This document shows positions 20,635 to 31,359 of a DNA stretch of 64,000 bases, piece after piece. The DNA is from Anodontia alba (taxonomy: Eukaryota > Mollusca > Bivalvia > Lucinida > Lucinidae), in assembly GCA_964016985.1 (NCBI GenBank), contig OZ024824.1, forward strand, positions 117,944,951 through 118,008,950, in the 5' to 3' direction. Position 1 is the stretch's first letter. Every line of letters starts with the position of its first letter. The notes under the pieces were generated by a model. It searched no databases and was not told where the DNA came from. It was given only the letters and a program-made list of their open reading frames with translations. A program made the translations under genes and the position numbers.

Positions 20635-21865
20635 GTTTGTAAAACACACTATATAAACTGCTTAATGGAAGAGCTTGGTATGAGTACCATGACCGGAAAC
20701 CCTACATATAATCTTACTGCTATGCGGTGATGCTGACATTTGGAATTTCCCTCCCAGAGGAAGATACTGACCTTCCCAAACTGTACTGGATTCCTAAACT
20801 TCACAAGAATCCGTACAAGCAGAGATATATTGCGGGTTCAGCTAAGTGCTCAACCAAGCCTCTTTCTCAGATTCTAACACGAATCCTAACAGCAGTTAAA
20901 GAAGGCCTTCAGAAGTATTGTGACACTGCATATGCCAGAAGTTGTTAATCAGATGTGGATCCTGAAAAACTCCAAAGAGCTTTTAGAAAACCTAAAGGCA
21001 CAATCTCTTCATTCCGTCAACAGTATAAAATCTTTCGATTTCTCTACTCTTTACACTACTATTCCTCATGATAAATTGAAATCTAAATTAAAGGAAATTA
21101 TCAACCAGTGTTTCTTCCACAAGAATGGTAACCGTCGATTTCAGTATGTTGTCATTGGCTACAAAGACACATACTTCGTTCGGGATCACACTGATGCGCC
21201 ACAAAAATACTCAGATGCAGATGTCATAAAGATGCTGGAATATCTAATCGACAATATTTTTGTGGAGTTCGGCGGACGGATATTTCAGCAAACAATCGGC
21301 ATACCAATGGGTACTAACTGTGCACCGTTACTTGCCGACTTGTTTTTATACTCGTATGAAGCGGAGTTTGTACAAAGTCTCCTCCAAGCAGGCAAGAAAC
21401 ACCTCGCATAACAATTCAATTTCACCTACAGATATATAGATGATGTATTGCCTCTGAAAAACACAAAATTTGCAGAGAATTTAGAATTCATCTATCCACG
21501 TGAACTTAAAATAAAGGAAACAACGGAGACTGCAGCCTCCTCCTCATACTTGGATTGTTAGGTACGCTCGTATCTCTACATTGACAATGGAAAGCTTACT
21601 ACTAGGCTTTACGACAAACGGGATGACTTCAATTTTCCCATTACGTTTTACAGTTAATCCGTTATGCCAGAACCTGTTCAAATTATCAGGACCTCATGGA
21701 GCGTGGGAAAGTGCTCACTACAAAGTTGTTGAGCCAGGGGTATCAAAAAACCAAACTGGTAGCAACACTTAAGAAGTTCTATGAGAGACATCATGATCTG
21801 GTCAATCTCTACAATTTGGCAGTTTCCAGAATTGTTTCTGATGTTTTTGCCAGTGACGCGCTATA
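20635..21865 (+). pseudogene. Penelope-like reverse transcriptase, degenerate
   Basis: Remnant of a Penelope-like retroelement. In order and across frames: THYINCLMEELGMSTMTGN (frameshift near 20725), LPKLYWIPKLHKNPYKQRYI, SIKSFDFSTLYTTIPHDKL, QQTIGIPMGTNCAPLLADLF, and the catalytic YRYIDDVL at about 21429. Stops at 20947 and 21409 and a frame change near 21640 break it. The thumb-like tail LTTKLLSQGYQKTKLVATLK follows, ending FASDAL. The KFD/FDFSTLYT and PMGTNCAP blocks are diagnostic. I found no GIY-YIG endonuclease after it. It cannot make a protein as it stands. Confidence 0.9.
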
Positions 21866-22589
21866 AGTAGACTTCCCAAATCCCGCACATACGCTTCTAC
21901 CGATATTTCGTTCGTCAGGCCAATGGGCATGGTAGGCGAGGCTTGCTTACCAAGTAATGCTTACTATCCGCGGACGCCTGATTACACCCTTTATTCTGGG
22001 GTCCATGTCTGTTGGTCTGAACATTCTGATTCGTCATTCGTTTATGGATTTATGAGTTTGGATTACAGCTTAGGTACCATGACCACAACTACTTCTCCTT
22101 TGAACCAGATTTTATGATAGGATACGATTTCTTGTTACTTTTTTAGTTTAACCATGGTTTAAAAATGACCATGCGAGTTAAAATGATTATATTCGTTCAG
22201 CAAGACAAAAGTAGGCTTTTTTCGGGTTTTCAGTGAAATAAAATTCTGATAAGATCATACAAATGGGATTTCAAATTCATCCCCACCCCAACCCATGCCT
22301 GTATTATCTTCTTATTTGTACGCATGCAGTCAAAAAGCCACATTATAAGCTTAAAATTTTCTTTTTTTTTTTGTAGGTTTTTCGTAGTCGATAATGTATG
22401 GTCTGTGTATATGAGACCATTATTTTATGTACATGAACGTGATGTCAGCAGACAATGTTTCAAGAGCGCGTTTTTTTTTTTTTTTTTTTTTTTGTAATAT
22501 AAGTTATGCTCCTTTTAAACAGAACATAAAAGATACGTGGTAGTTTTGCAGACTGGTAGCAACGATTTCAATGTAGAAATATGCTCTTT
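21866..22589. other. Tail of the Penelope-like region, unassigned
   Basis: No GIY-YIG motif is visible. Two T runs (22361-22374 and 22471-22492) and the PAL-E-like ATGTCAGCAGACAATG near 22441 are the only features. Confidence 0.35.
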
Positions 22590-22695
22590 ACAGTCGACTG
22601 GTAATAGCGCTTACGTTAAAAGCGCTATTACCAGTCGACTGGTAATAGCCTTTTCAACGTGTAATGGCTATTACCAGTCAACTAGTAATAGCCAC
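22590..22695. repeat. Array of a 24-bp perfect palindrome, right copy
   Basis: The same CTATTACCAGTC dyad occurs three times with about 45-bp spacing. The linker GCGCTTACGTTAAAAGCGC is itself a palindrome. The third unit has CAACTAG for CGACTGG. Confidence 0.8.
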
Positions 22696-23370
22696 TCCGT
22701 TTTACTTATCCGTTTAACCGTTGCCGAGGCGAAGAAGTCTTATATCAGTTTTGTGTTACAAGAATGCTGATTTTAAAATGTCTGAGTTTGTTAAACTTTT
22801 GATTTATCAATATATCAGTCCATTTATTGCGTGTACCACATGTACCTTGATCCCTATCTCTGTGGTGGTGTGTAATATATGCAATATCGGACATGTTATA
22901 TCCTTAAGTTTTATCTTTAATGTTTATATTTATACAAATTGTTGTTTCTTTTGTAAAATATAGTTGTTTAGGTATATTTAATTTAGGAAGTATTATTGTG
23001 TGTCGTGAACTGGAATTGTCGGAGATTAGAATTCGTGCTGTCTGGACATTGGTCCGACATATGTACCTAGACCCCGCCACTTTGGTGTAAATGAATGCAT
23101 TAATTTAATTACTTATAATCCCAAGTCTTGTGCATACACCTTATATTTGCCATAAACGGAGTTGTAAGATATTATGCTGTCTGTTGAATTTTAAATAGAT
23201 GTGTATTGTGACGGACGTTTAAGATTAGGATGCATGCTATCTGGACAATGGTCCAGCACATGTGTCTTAATCCGTGCAGTGTGGTGTACGTATAATATAT
23301 ATTCTATCTTTTGATTGTCATGTAACAAATGTTTTGATTTTTTCTCTTTTTTTGTACATAATAGTCTCTC
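22696..23370. other. AT-rich stretch with a diverged direct repeat
   Basis: GAATTCGTGCTGTCTGGACA (about 23030) recurs as GGATGCATGCTATCTGGACA (about 23227), both followed by TGGTCC and a related 40-base block, so the unit is about 200 bp. No gene is recognised. Confidence 0.45.
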
Positions 23371-23373
23371 CCC

Positions 23374-23480
23374 AGCAGGCACACAATATCAAAATGACGT
23401 CGTATCAACGTCGATGCGACGTGATCACGTCGCATCGACGTTGATACGACGTCATTTTAATGTTGTGTGTCCACCGGGTC
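23374..23480. repeat. PAL-G palindromic element
   Basis: CCAGCAGGCACACAATATCA is mirrored by TTAATGTTGTGTGTCCACC. The inner arms GTCGATGCGACGTGATCACG are perfect. Confidence 0.88.
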
Positions 23481-23521
23481 ATAGGCCTATAATTGGAGAC
23501 TCACGTATGTCTCGTATAATA

Positions 23522-23856
23522 CAGTCGACTCGCGTTATCTCGAATTCCAAGGGACTCGCTGAAACACTTCGAGATATCCGTACTTCGACATATCAGAGTT
23601 GAGACAGTGAGAAAAACAATAAATTGAACAACCACATTTAACAAATGAATATGTAATTTGACTCCTGAAGTTAGAAATATATATATAAAATAATGTGGAA
23701 AAGAGGAGAAATTGCTCCTTAGGAGCAATTTCTCCCCTTTTCAACATTATTTTTTTACCTGTTGTCATAGCTTCATGTTAAAACAGGGACCAGATTTTCA
23801 CTTCGAGATAAGCGGTAATTCGAAATAAGCGAGTTCGAGATAACGAGGTTCGACTG
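23522..23856 (+). repeat. PAL-F pogo-like MITE, copy 3
   Basis: It begins CAGTCGACTCGCGTTATCTC and ends TAACGAGGTTCGACTG. The central dyad is GGAGAAATTGCTCCTTAGGA. Confidence 0.87.
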
Positions 23857-24129
23857 TATCAAGAATCTGTGTGTAACGAGACTCTATTAATAGATATCGT
23901 ATCGTATGCATATAGTAACAGATATCGTTAAAAAAAACTTATACCAGAATATAAACAGGATATGAACCCAGCGATCATGTCTTAAAACATAACGAAGCCT
24001 GAATTCTGAAAAGTGCTTTTCACTGTAATCATTTCATATGATTAAGTCATATCCGGGACTGGTTAATTGTACAGTTAATGTTTGTTTCTAACTTAATCTG
24101 CTTAAGTTCTGCTTCTTCAACAGTTCCTT
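23857..24129. other. Unassigned AT-rich stretch
   Basis: Contains a short repeat of AGATATCGT (23896, 23919). No frame or palindrome of note. Confidence 0.35.
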
Positions 24130-24310
24130 AACGTTTAGCACATTGTGTAAAACTTGCAGCAGACGAAATTTGAAATATTTTTCTTATTTTTCCAGAAAAC
24201 AGGATTTGACATTTCATGCAAATTGTTATGAGACAATTTGCATGAAATATCAAAGCCAGTTTTCTGGAAAAAAAAATCAAATTTGTCGTCCGCTGTTTTT
24301 TCCGGTAATT
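24130..24310. repeat. PAL-E palindromic element
   Basis: ACGTTTAGCACATTGTGTAA begins it. TTTGACATTTCATGCAAATT mirrors ACAATTTGCATGAAATATCA, and it ends TTTGTCGTCCGCTG. Confidence 0.8.
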
Positions 24311-24470
24311 TCCGTAAGGGGTTCGGAGTTCGGGATTCGGGATAGCGGGGTTCATACCCCACCGTCGGTTGGCATTTAGGCTTTGATTCGATGTTGTTTG
24401 TTCTCTGTGTTTCAACTCCTTATCTTCAAGAAGTCCGTTGCATCATTTTCTGTCGCATATTACGAAGTCT

Positions 24471-24749
24471 CATTACGAAAACACGCCTATTCAAATATAC
24501 TGAGAATTTTTTCACCAAAGAATTGAAAATTTTCAGATGAAAAATTCTAATATTTTTCATATTTCTGTTCAAAACATAGATTGTGGGTACTCATTAGAAT
24601 CGCCTCGCCGAGGCGGTTCTAACGAGTACCCACAATCCATGTTTTGAGCAGAAATATGAAAAATAACTTATACCCCTGTAAACCCCAGTTTTACTATATA
24701 GAAGTGGGGTTTAAGGGGGTCAAAATTATATAGGTATGTTTTCGTGATG
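24471..24749 (-). repeat. PAL-A MITE, copy 6
   Basis: CATTACGAAAACACGCCTAT to GGTATGTTTTCGTGATG. In the central dyad one arm reads CTCATTAGAATCGCC and the other GGCGGTTCTAACGAG, so two positions no longer pair. Confidence 0.92.
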
Positions 24750-25041
24750 GTTGCATCAGAAAGATGCATCCTCCAAAAAAAAAAAACATACTGAAGTCGG
24801 TTGCATCCGTACGACCAAGTGTGTTTGAGACAATATTCTATGAAAGCCTGTTTGATTTGAAAGATATCTTTTGCTGTTATGAGACATGTCATGCGACATT
24901 TCCAGGGTAAATATATGTTTTTCTGGCATTTGGGAAATACTATTTAATAGAATGAGGACGGTGAAAATAGCAGAGAAGTATGCTTTGCTTCTTCTAAACC
25001 TTTCCGCTCACAGAGCTTTTTTTTTAACTAGGAGCAAAATG

Positions 25042-25077
<36 letters not shown>

Positions 25078-25429
25078 CTTACCTGTAGCCATCATTTCAC
25101 GCGAGGTGTAATGCTGCATCTGATCTCCGAAGTCGGGAATTCGATAGTATGAAGGATTCAGAGGATGAAATAATGATGTCTAGTACATACGTAGCTAAAC
25201 AACAAAAAGTAAAGCCATATTAGAATAAAGTAGACAAAAGAAACCAAAATTAGCCGCGCCACGGGAAAATGCGGACAGCGCAAGCCCAATCAGACTACAA
25301 ATTCACGTAGCAGAATCAGGACCTTCGCAGTTCTAAATATTTGGGCATGTTTACTATTTCAGCGTTGCAGACCAAAACAGTTCGTGTGCAAACAGTGTAG
25401 ATCCAGATCTATACTGTTTGCAATTCTGT
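24750..25429. other. Mixed stretch: short repeats, poly-A, PAL-D and PAL-C relics
   Basis: GGTTGCATC recurs at 24749 and 24799. An A run of about 35 lies at 25039-25073. A PAL-D relic is at about 25270-25330 and a short PAL-C hairpin at 25388-25425 (AGTGTAGATCCAGATCTATA). No gene was found. Confidence 0.5.
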
Positions 25430-25436
25430 TTTTGAT

Positions 25437-25829
25437 TTTAGACCGAAACCCCTTTTTGTATCAGTTAACATTTCGAAAATCAAAGATGGGAGAGTCCACT
25501 TAAGAAACTCAGGGATGAAAGAGCAATTGAAAGCCTTGTGCGATGAAAATGACATCGATTTCATTGACCATTATCATGGCTTTCTGCTAGCGTCTGGCGA
25601 GTTACCTAATACATATTTTCATAGAGACAAAGTGCATTTGAACGTTAGTTGGACACGTAAATTTCTTCAAAATATTGACTCGCATTGTAAGGTAATTGGA
25701 TCCGCAGTTTCCTCTGCGATAGAATTCCACAGCTATCGGCGAAAAAGCACAGTTCCTGCTAGCAGGAGATTTCACCCAACACATGTATTTTGTCATATTT
25801 GCTCCATGCGTAATCACAACACATACGAA
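25437..25829 (+). pseudogene. CR1-like ORF1, C-terminal part with SGNH domain
   Basis: The frame is open from the truncation edge through KDGRVHLRNSGMKEQLKALC and the SGNH-hydrolase block V region YFHRDKVHLNVSWTRKFLQN (Asp-x-x-His). It ends in the zinc-knuckle start CHICSMRNHNTYE, where a TGA stands at the expected last Cys. A second in-frame stop (TAG near 25878) follows. The frame is the same as that of ORF2. No start codon is available because the 5' part is missing. Confidence 0.75.
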
Positions 25830-25925
25830 TGATGGTTTAATGGTCGAAATTCTGGAATACAGGGCCGTACTGTACGTTAGGGCGCAGCAGGGCACATAAA
25901 TTGTGAATCACAAAAGAACCAAAAG

Positions 25926-28900
25926 TTGCCTAACACATCAAATTCTGAAACACCAAATTGCTCTCCCACAACTAATTATGATATAGGATCAGTAAACCAC
26001 GTCCATTATCCCAGAATTCCTTCCAATAATCCAACAAACGACCTGCAGCATTCTTGCAGTAGGACAGTTGATCAACAAAGCGGTCAACCAGCTGACATAT
26101 CTGCAGAGACGACCTCTAGAAACCTTGATTTGAATTTTTCTTCGAAAGGATTGCATCTTTGCAATCTAAATATAAGACATCTTGTCTCTAAACTGGACGA
26201 ATTACGTATATCTATGACAACAGATAAGTGTCCAGACATATTCGGAATGTGTGAAACGTTTCTGGAACGAAGTATCCCAGATTGTCAGCTGGTTATCGAT
26301 GGTTTCAATCTTCTGAGAAAGGATAGATCTGATACCCAGAATAAATCAGGTGGTGGACTCGTATTATATTATAGAAAGTCGCTCAGTTGTAGACGCCGCA
26401 TCGATTTAGAGATCTCAAAAATCGAGACATTGTGGACAGAATTTACTCCACCAAATGCTAAGCCATTTCTTGTATGCACAGCGTATCGCCCACCGAATGC
26501 GCAATCCGGGTGGATCGAGCTATTTGAGACAGAATTATCCATCGCTCAGACCACTGGCCTTGAAATTATCTTAATGGGCGATTTTAATATTGATTATAAG
26601 TCCTGTCCAAACAAGAAGTGGCTTAATATGATACAGCTTTTTGACCTTTCTCAGCTCGTCACTGAGCCGACGCGAATCACGGAAACAACTGCCACAACTA
26701 TTGACCACGTCTATTCATCTCACCCGGAAAATATAACCGAATGCTTCATCTCTCATTTCACAATCAGTGACCATTTTCCAGTCTGTTTTACAAGAAAAAC
26801 AAATTTTAAAGTTATAAAAAATGATCATCTCACCACATCATATCGTTGTTTTAAGAAGTTTGATGACATTTTATTTCTGAATGATCTTCAAAATGATCTT
26901 AATTCCTTCTCTGCGAATTCCTCAGATGTGGAAGAAGATTTCTCGACATGGCATCGGATAATAATGAAACATTTAAACAACCATGCACCTATTAAAACTA
27001 AAAGGGTAAAACATAAGCGTTTGCCAGAATGGTATACGCCCGAAATTACGCTGATTCAAAGATTAAGAGATAATAGTAAACGCCGAAAACAATGGTCAGA
27101 ATACAAGCATTATCGTAATAAAACTCGAGATTTAATACGGTCAGCTAAACGAAAATATTTTTCTGAATCGATTATTAATACTAAAAATTCTAAATTCATC
27201 TGGAAGCATTTACGTTCCATCAATAGCCCAACAACAAATTCATCAAAAACACTGCCAGATGAGTTAATTATAAATGGCCAAAAAATAACAAACTCAGAGA
27301 ATGTAGCTGCAAAACTAAATGACTATTTTTCATCCATTACTGATATTTTGAACGAGAATTCAGATGAGTCGCCTAATTTTGAAAAGTTACAGCGTCTAAC
27401 TGATAATAAAATTCCAGAAGGTACACTCTTCCATATTCCTCCTATCACATGCGACCAAGTTGTATCTTTCATCAGCAGGCTTGATGCTTCAAAGGCAACC
27501 GGTATTGACGGTTTAGGACCCAGAATCATTAAACTAGCAGCTCATGTCATAGCTCCCTCAATAACTAAACTCATTAATAGAAGTATAATAACTGGAATAT
27601 TTCCCAGCCAGCTGAAGCTTGCTAAAATTTTTCCTATTTATAAAGGGGGAACAAAATCAGATCCCTCGAATTATAGACCTATATCTATTCTACCGACAAT
27701 TTCAAAAATATTTGAAAAACATATTAATCACCATTTAATGGGTTACCTTAATAAGTATAAGCTGATACATGAAAGCCAATCTGGGTTTAGGCAAAAGCAC
27801 AGTTGTCAAACTGCCCTGGTAAAACTTATTGATCATTGGACGGCCTGTATCGATAAAGGAGATATCATAGGTACCCTGTTTGTGGATTTTCGGAAAGCCT
27901 TTGATGTGGTAGACCATTCTATTCTCATTAATAAACTTCACTTATATAAATTCAGCCCAAACGCTGTACGATGGTTTCAGTCATATCTCAGTTGTCGTCA
28001 GCAAGCTATAGTGTGCGATGTAGGTCTCACCGACTTTGTCAAGATCCGCTCCGGAGTTCCTCAAGGGTCTATTCTCGGCCCAATCCTTTTTCTCTTGTTC
28101 ATTAATGACCTACCACTGTTTCTTAAATACTGTAACTCAGACTTCTATGCCGATGATGCAACTTTTCATACTAAAGGCAAAGACAAACTTACTATTGAAA
28201 ATAATTTACAATCGGACCTTAGTGAAGCGAAACAATGGAGTAAATGTAACAAAATGTATATTGATTATGAAAAAACATCATGTATGACACTAGGGACAAA
28301 ACACCGATTAAATGGCTCCAATAAATTAGATATCAATGCGGATAATATAAAAATAAAACAAATTTCCGACCAAAAGCTCCTTGGACTTCATATTGACGAA
28401 AATTTAAACTGGTGTTCTCATATAGACCACCTTTGTAAAACCGTCTCTTCAAAAATTTCTCTGTTACGACAACTGTCTGAATATGTCCCTGCTCACGTCC
28501 AGAGGTTATTTTACCAGGGTTATATCCTTCCTTTACTTGATTATGGTTCCGTTATTTGGGGCTCATCCTCTACGGCAAACATTGAGCGACTAACAAAACT
28601 ACAGAAGCGAGCGGCGCGAATAATACTTAACGCCGAATTCGATACCCCGTCCTCTCGCATGTTTCAGGAACTTGACTGGCTCCCTATGGGGAGTCGAATC
28701 AATTACAATAAAGCAGTGCTTACCTATAAAGCATTAAACAATATGACTCCTGAATACATTACTAAATTACTAACCCCAATGTCGCAGACTCACTCTTTAA
28801 ACCTGAGATCCGGAGAAAATGGCACACTATACGTACCTCTGTCACGCACGACCGTATATAGCGGTGCGTTTTCATGCTCGGCCCCCAGGTTATGGAATTC

Positions 28901-28970
28901 TCTGCCTCATGCAATCAGAAACTCAGAGTCATTAAACACTTTTAAGAAAAGTATAAAACCCTTGTGTTAG
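25926..28970 (+). CDS. CR1-like ORF2: endonuclease-reverse transcriptase
   Basis: Non-LTR retrotransposon protein that nicks target DNA and reverse transcribes its RNA in place. It is an uninterrupted frame of about 1014 codons. The N-terminal endonuclease has GMCETFL, TAYRPPNAQS, ILMGDFNIDY, TTIDHVYSS and ISDHFPVCF. The reverse transcriptase has LAKIFPIYKGG, NYRPISILP, GTLFVDFRKAFD, SGVPQGSILGPILFLLFIND and the catalytic FYADD. The C-terminal region contains RAARIILNAEFD and ends RLWNSLPHAIR...KKSIKPLC. The first codon used here is TTG; no in-frame ATG precedes the endonuclease core, so translation probably began in ORF1. The intact frame indicates recent arrival. Confidence 0.95.
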   Translation: MPNTSNSETPNCSPTTNYDIGSVNHVHYPRIPSNNPTNDLQHSCSRTVDQQSGQPADISAETTSRNLDLNFSSKGLHLCNLNIRHLVSKLDELRISMTTDKCPDIFGMCETFLERSIPDCQLVIDGFNLLRKDRSDTQNKSGGGLVLYYRKSLSCRRRIDLEISKIETLWTEFTPPNAKPFLVCTAYRPPNAQSGWIELFETELSIAQTTGLEIILMGDFNIDYKSCPNKKWLNMIQLFDLSQLVTEPTRITETTATTIDHVYSSHPENITECFISHFTISDHFPVCFTRKTNFKVIKNDHLTTSYRCFKKFDDILFLNDLQNDLNSFSANSSDVEEDFSTWHRIIMKHLNNHAPIKTKRVKHKRLPEWYTPEITLIQRLRDNSKRRKQWSEYKHYRNKTRDLIRSAKRKYFSESIINTKNSKFIWKHLRSINSPTTNSSKTLPDELIINGQKITNSENVAAKLNDYFSSITDILNENSDESPNFEKLQRLTDNKIPEGTLFHIPPITCDQVVSFISRLDASKATGIDGLGPRIIKLAAHVIAPSITKLINRSIITGIFPSQLKLAKIFPIYKGGTKSDPSNYRPISILPTISKIFEKHINHHLMGYLNKYKLIHESQSGFRQKHSCQTALVKLIDHWTACIDKGDIIGTLFVDFRKAFDVVDHSILINKLHLYKFSPNAVRWFQSYLSCRQQAIVCDVGLTDFVKIRSGVPQGSILGPILFLLFINDLPLFLKYCNSDFYADDATFHTKGKDKLTIENNLQSDLSEAKQWSKCNKMYIDYEKTSCMTLGTKHRLNGSNKLDINADNIKIKQISDQKLLGLHIDENLNWCSHIDHLCKTVSSKISLLRQLSEYVPAHVQRLFYQGYILPLLDYGSVIWGSSSTANIERLTKLQKRAARIILNAEFDTPSSRMFQELDWLPMGSRINYNKAVLTYKALNNMTPEYITKLLTPMSQTHSLNLRSGENGTLYVPLSRTTVYSGAFSCSAPRLWNSLPHAIRNSESLNTFKKSIKPLC

Positions 28971-29651
28971 GCATTATTAGAAAATGGCAGCATTTCTGTG
29001 TTCTTTATCACCTTTTATATATGTTGATGTAGGTATCGGTAGTTGATCCTGCACACTTTGGAGTCCCTTCAGCCGCAGGCCGTTCCCCTGGGGAAATAGA
29101 TGACTGGTTCATTCATCGTGCTCCATTTGTGTGTAGGATTGGTGGCATGTTATCCGTATTGCATCCTCGAACACAAGAGTTAGCGTAACCTAGCCTTGGT
29201 GTTCTATGATGAATGCTGTGATAGCCTTGTTCCCTGTTATGAACTATATATAGCTTGTCCGACTTTTAAACCATGCATTTTAAAATTGCCTGTGATACAC
29301 TTTTATGTGCTCTTTGAGATATTTTAAAAGTCCGACAGCTGATACACATTCCATACTTATTCTACATTTACAGTTTACCCCGTCTTCGCTAAGACATTTT
29401 TAAATTTTAAGTTGGAATAGTTTATCAGCAGTCCCAATTCTAAATCTCTTAATGATTTAGTATCTTAATTCTTACTGTATATATTGTATATATGTGTAGG
29501 TATGATGACTGTTTACTTTTTTTTACTTATTATTTGTACTTTTAGTTTCTGCAGAGGGCCACAAGGTAGACTAGCTAATATAGCTAATTGTGTTACCCTC
29601 TTTAAACATTGTATAAATAAAAAATAAATAAATAAATAAATAAATAAAAGG
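28971..29651 (+). other. 3' UTR and AAAT tail of the CR1-like LINE
   Basis: Non-coding sequence after the ORF2 stop (TAG), ending in six to seven AAAT/AAATA units at 29620-29648. Blocks such as GTCCGACTTTTAAA and TTTTAAAAGTCCGACAG pair and may form a 3' RNA stem recognised by the reverse transcriptase; this is inference. Confidence 0.7.
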
Positions 29652-29689
29652 GTTAAGATTTCACCATACGTATATTAAAAATTGAACAA

Positions 29690-30176
29690 CATAGTCTGAT
29701 AATGTGCCGCGGAATGTTAGTGGGTGCAAACCATGGGTCTGCACTGTTTACTCAGGCATCTTTGTCCGAACATTTGGGTAACATACGGAAGGGGATATAT
29801 GAATATATAAAAATCCAACTCCAATAACTTAGTGCAATTTGATTGGTCGAGGCCATTTTGAAACTTTGATAAATCCACTGAGTAGGAATCTTGGCACTAT
29901 TTTCTTTGCGTAGATTTCTAAATTCTAAAATAAGCTACTTAGCTCACGTTTCATCGTAAACATGATCGAATTGGAATTTTAACCCATTTAAGCCCAGCGT
30001 CCCATAAAAGGGACATTGGCAAACAGTGTAGACCCAGATCAGACGCCGCAGAACGCGGCGTCTGATCAGGGTCTACACTAATTACAATAAGTTCCGGAAT
30101 TTCTACAAAAACATGATAATAATGATAACTAACCAGACACCCCTTATATAGGAAGTGGACCTGTCCAAAGAGTTAA
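29690..30176. repeat. PAL-C relic plus a full PAL-C element
   Basis: A fragment at 29705-29765 (AAACCATGGGTCTGCACTGT) precedes the complete copy 29983-30176, which runs from TTTAACCCATTTAAGCCCAG to CAAAGAGTTAA with a perfect hairpin AGACGCCGCAGAACGCGGCG. Confidence 0.75.
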
Positions 30177-30224
30177 GGTAGAATATTCCACTAGGCATAA
30201 ATGGTTTAAGAAAAAAATCATTTT

Positions 30225-30310
30225 TTAGATTTTATCGATGTGTAAATGCCAGCGAACCCTGTTTGTAAGTTATTCGCGGGCGTTTACATATCGATAAAAT
30301 CCACAAAAGT
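30225..30310. repeat. Palindrome with TTATCGATGTGTAAA arms
   Basis: GATTTTATCGATGTGTAAAT faces GTTTACATATCGATAAAATC, with an inner GCCAGCGAA/TTCGCGGGC pair. No other copy is seen here. Confidence 0.75.
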
Positions 30311-30461
30311 GAAATTCATTCCTAAATTCAAACCAACACGTTACACAGCAAAATAACATTCATAGTGTATTGCACACGCAACTCAGTCTTTTGCACCCAT
30401 GCGTGAGAAAATGTACCTAATTCATAGCCCCAGATAAAGCGCTTTTTTCAACAAAAAAGAA

Positions 30462-30591
30462 CTAATATTTTTCTTATTTCTCCACGAAAACATGTGTTGT
30501 TGGTACTTATTAGAAGCGATTCGCCTCGTTGAGGCGCTTCTTATGAGTACCTACAACATATTTTCGTGGAGAAATATGATAAATAATAGCC
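30462..30591. repeat. PAL-B palindromic element, copy 1
   Basis: TTTCTCCACGAAAACATGTG is mirrored by ATATTTTCGTGGAGAAAT. The core arm has an 8-base insertion (GCGATTCGCC) relative to other copies. It abuts a PAL-G copy at 30592. Confidence 0.82.
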
Positions 30592-30697
30592 CTGCGGGCG
30601 CGCAACGTTACGACAACATCGTATCAACGTCGATGCAACGTCATGACGTTGTTTCGACGTTGATGCGACGTTGCTTAAACGTCATTTGCCCCTGGGA
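30592..30697. repeat. PAL-G palindromic element
   Basis: GCGCAACGTTACGACAACAT to GTCATTTGCCCCTGGG, with inner CAACGTCGATGCAACGTCAT and its partner. Confidence 0.8.
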
Positions 30698-30824
30698 GGT
30701 GGATACCCCTCTTATCTGGAGCTACGCTTATTACTGTATGCCAAACAAAAATTCATATTAGCCTACAAATCTGCACCGTCTCTTCAGTCTTCTCTGTGTG
30801 AAAAAGCCTAGATTATTTGGCTAT

Positions 30825-31090
30825 CCACAGAGCACCCAGCGAAGACTGATCAGAATGCATAGCCTGAGCTGATACTTCGCTGGGCACACGTCATAAAGTA
30901 CATTCTTACATGTGCACAGCTTTACAGCTTTATGACAGTGTGGAGCTGCGCAATCTGATCAGAGTCTTTGTTGTTCGCATGATAACTTTGCATTCTTGGC
31001 TATCCAAAATACACCAAGTGAAGATTCTGATCAGGCTGTGGGAATACAAAGGCTGATCTGAATCTTGTCGGGCGCATACGTCCAATGATC
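30825..31090. repeat. Cluster of PAL-D elements
   Basis: CACCCAGCGAAGACTGATCA (about 30833) pairs with TGATACTTCGCTGGGCACA, and a second, more diverged pair spans 30955-31080. Confidence 0.6.
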
Positions 31091-31169
31091 CGTTTCCTGA
31101 CGTTGCGGTTCATATATATTCCCGTTGCTGCTCTTATATTCAAGTTTGGAAACATCTACAGTTTTATTA

Positions 31170-31355
31170 ACACGTAGCATGCTGGGTAAAAATTTCAGAA
31201 GACATTATTCTGAAATATTTATAGTTTTCCAAGAAAAAATAGGCTTTGACGTGTCATGCAAAATTTACATGACGTGGTAAAGCCTATTTCCTGAGAAAAA
31301 AATGTATGATCAATCTGTGGTCTACTGATTTTGCCAATAGAGTGTTGAAGGTTTA
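31170..31355. repeat. PAL-E palindromic element
   Basis: ACGTAGCATGCTGGGTAAAA begins it. GGCTTTGACGTGTCATGCAA faces TTTACATGACGTGGTAAAGC. Confidence 0.78.
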
Positions 31356-31359
31356 AGCG

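Larger units (their letters stand above)
25430..29651 (+). mobile_element. CR1-like LINE, 5'-truncated, 3' complete
   Basis: The element carries the end of an esterase-bearing ORF1, an intact ORF2, a 3' UTR of about 650 bp and a terminal (AAAT)n tail ending about 29648. The 5' edge abuts a PAL-C hairpin, consistent with truncation on insertion. SGNH-esterase ORF1 plus apurinic-type endonuclease and reverse transcriptase is typical of CR1-group elements. Confidence 0.88.

Noticed and set aside
29041..29130. Candidate fourth galactosyltransferase exon, because of CACACTTTGGAGTCCC
   Set aside because: It lies in the 3' UTR of the CR1-like LINE and does not encode GGVSAL or WGWGGEDDD in any frame.
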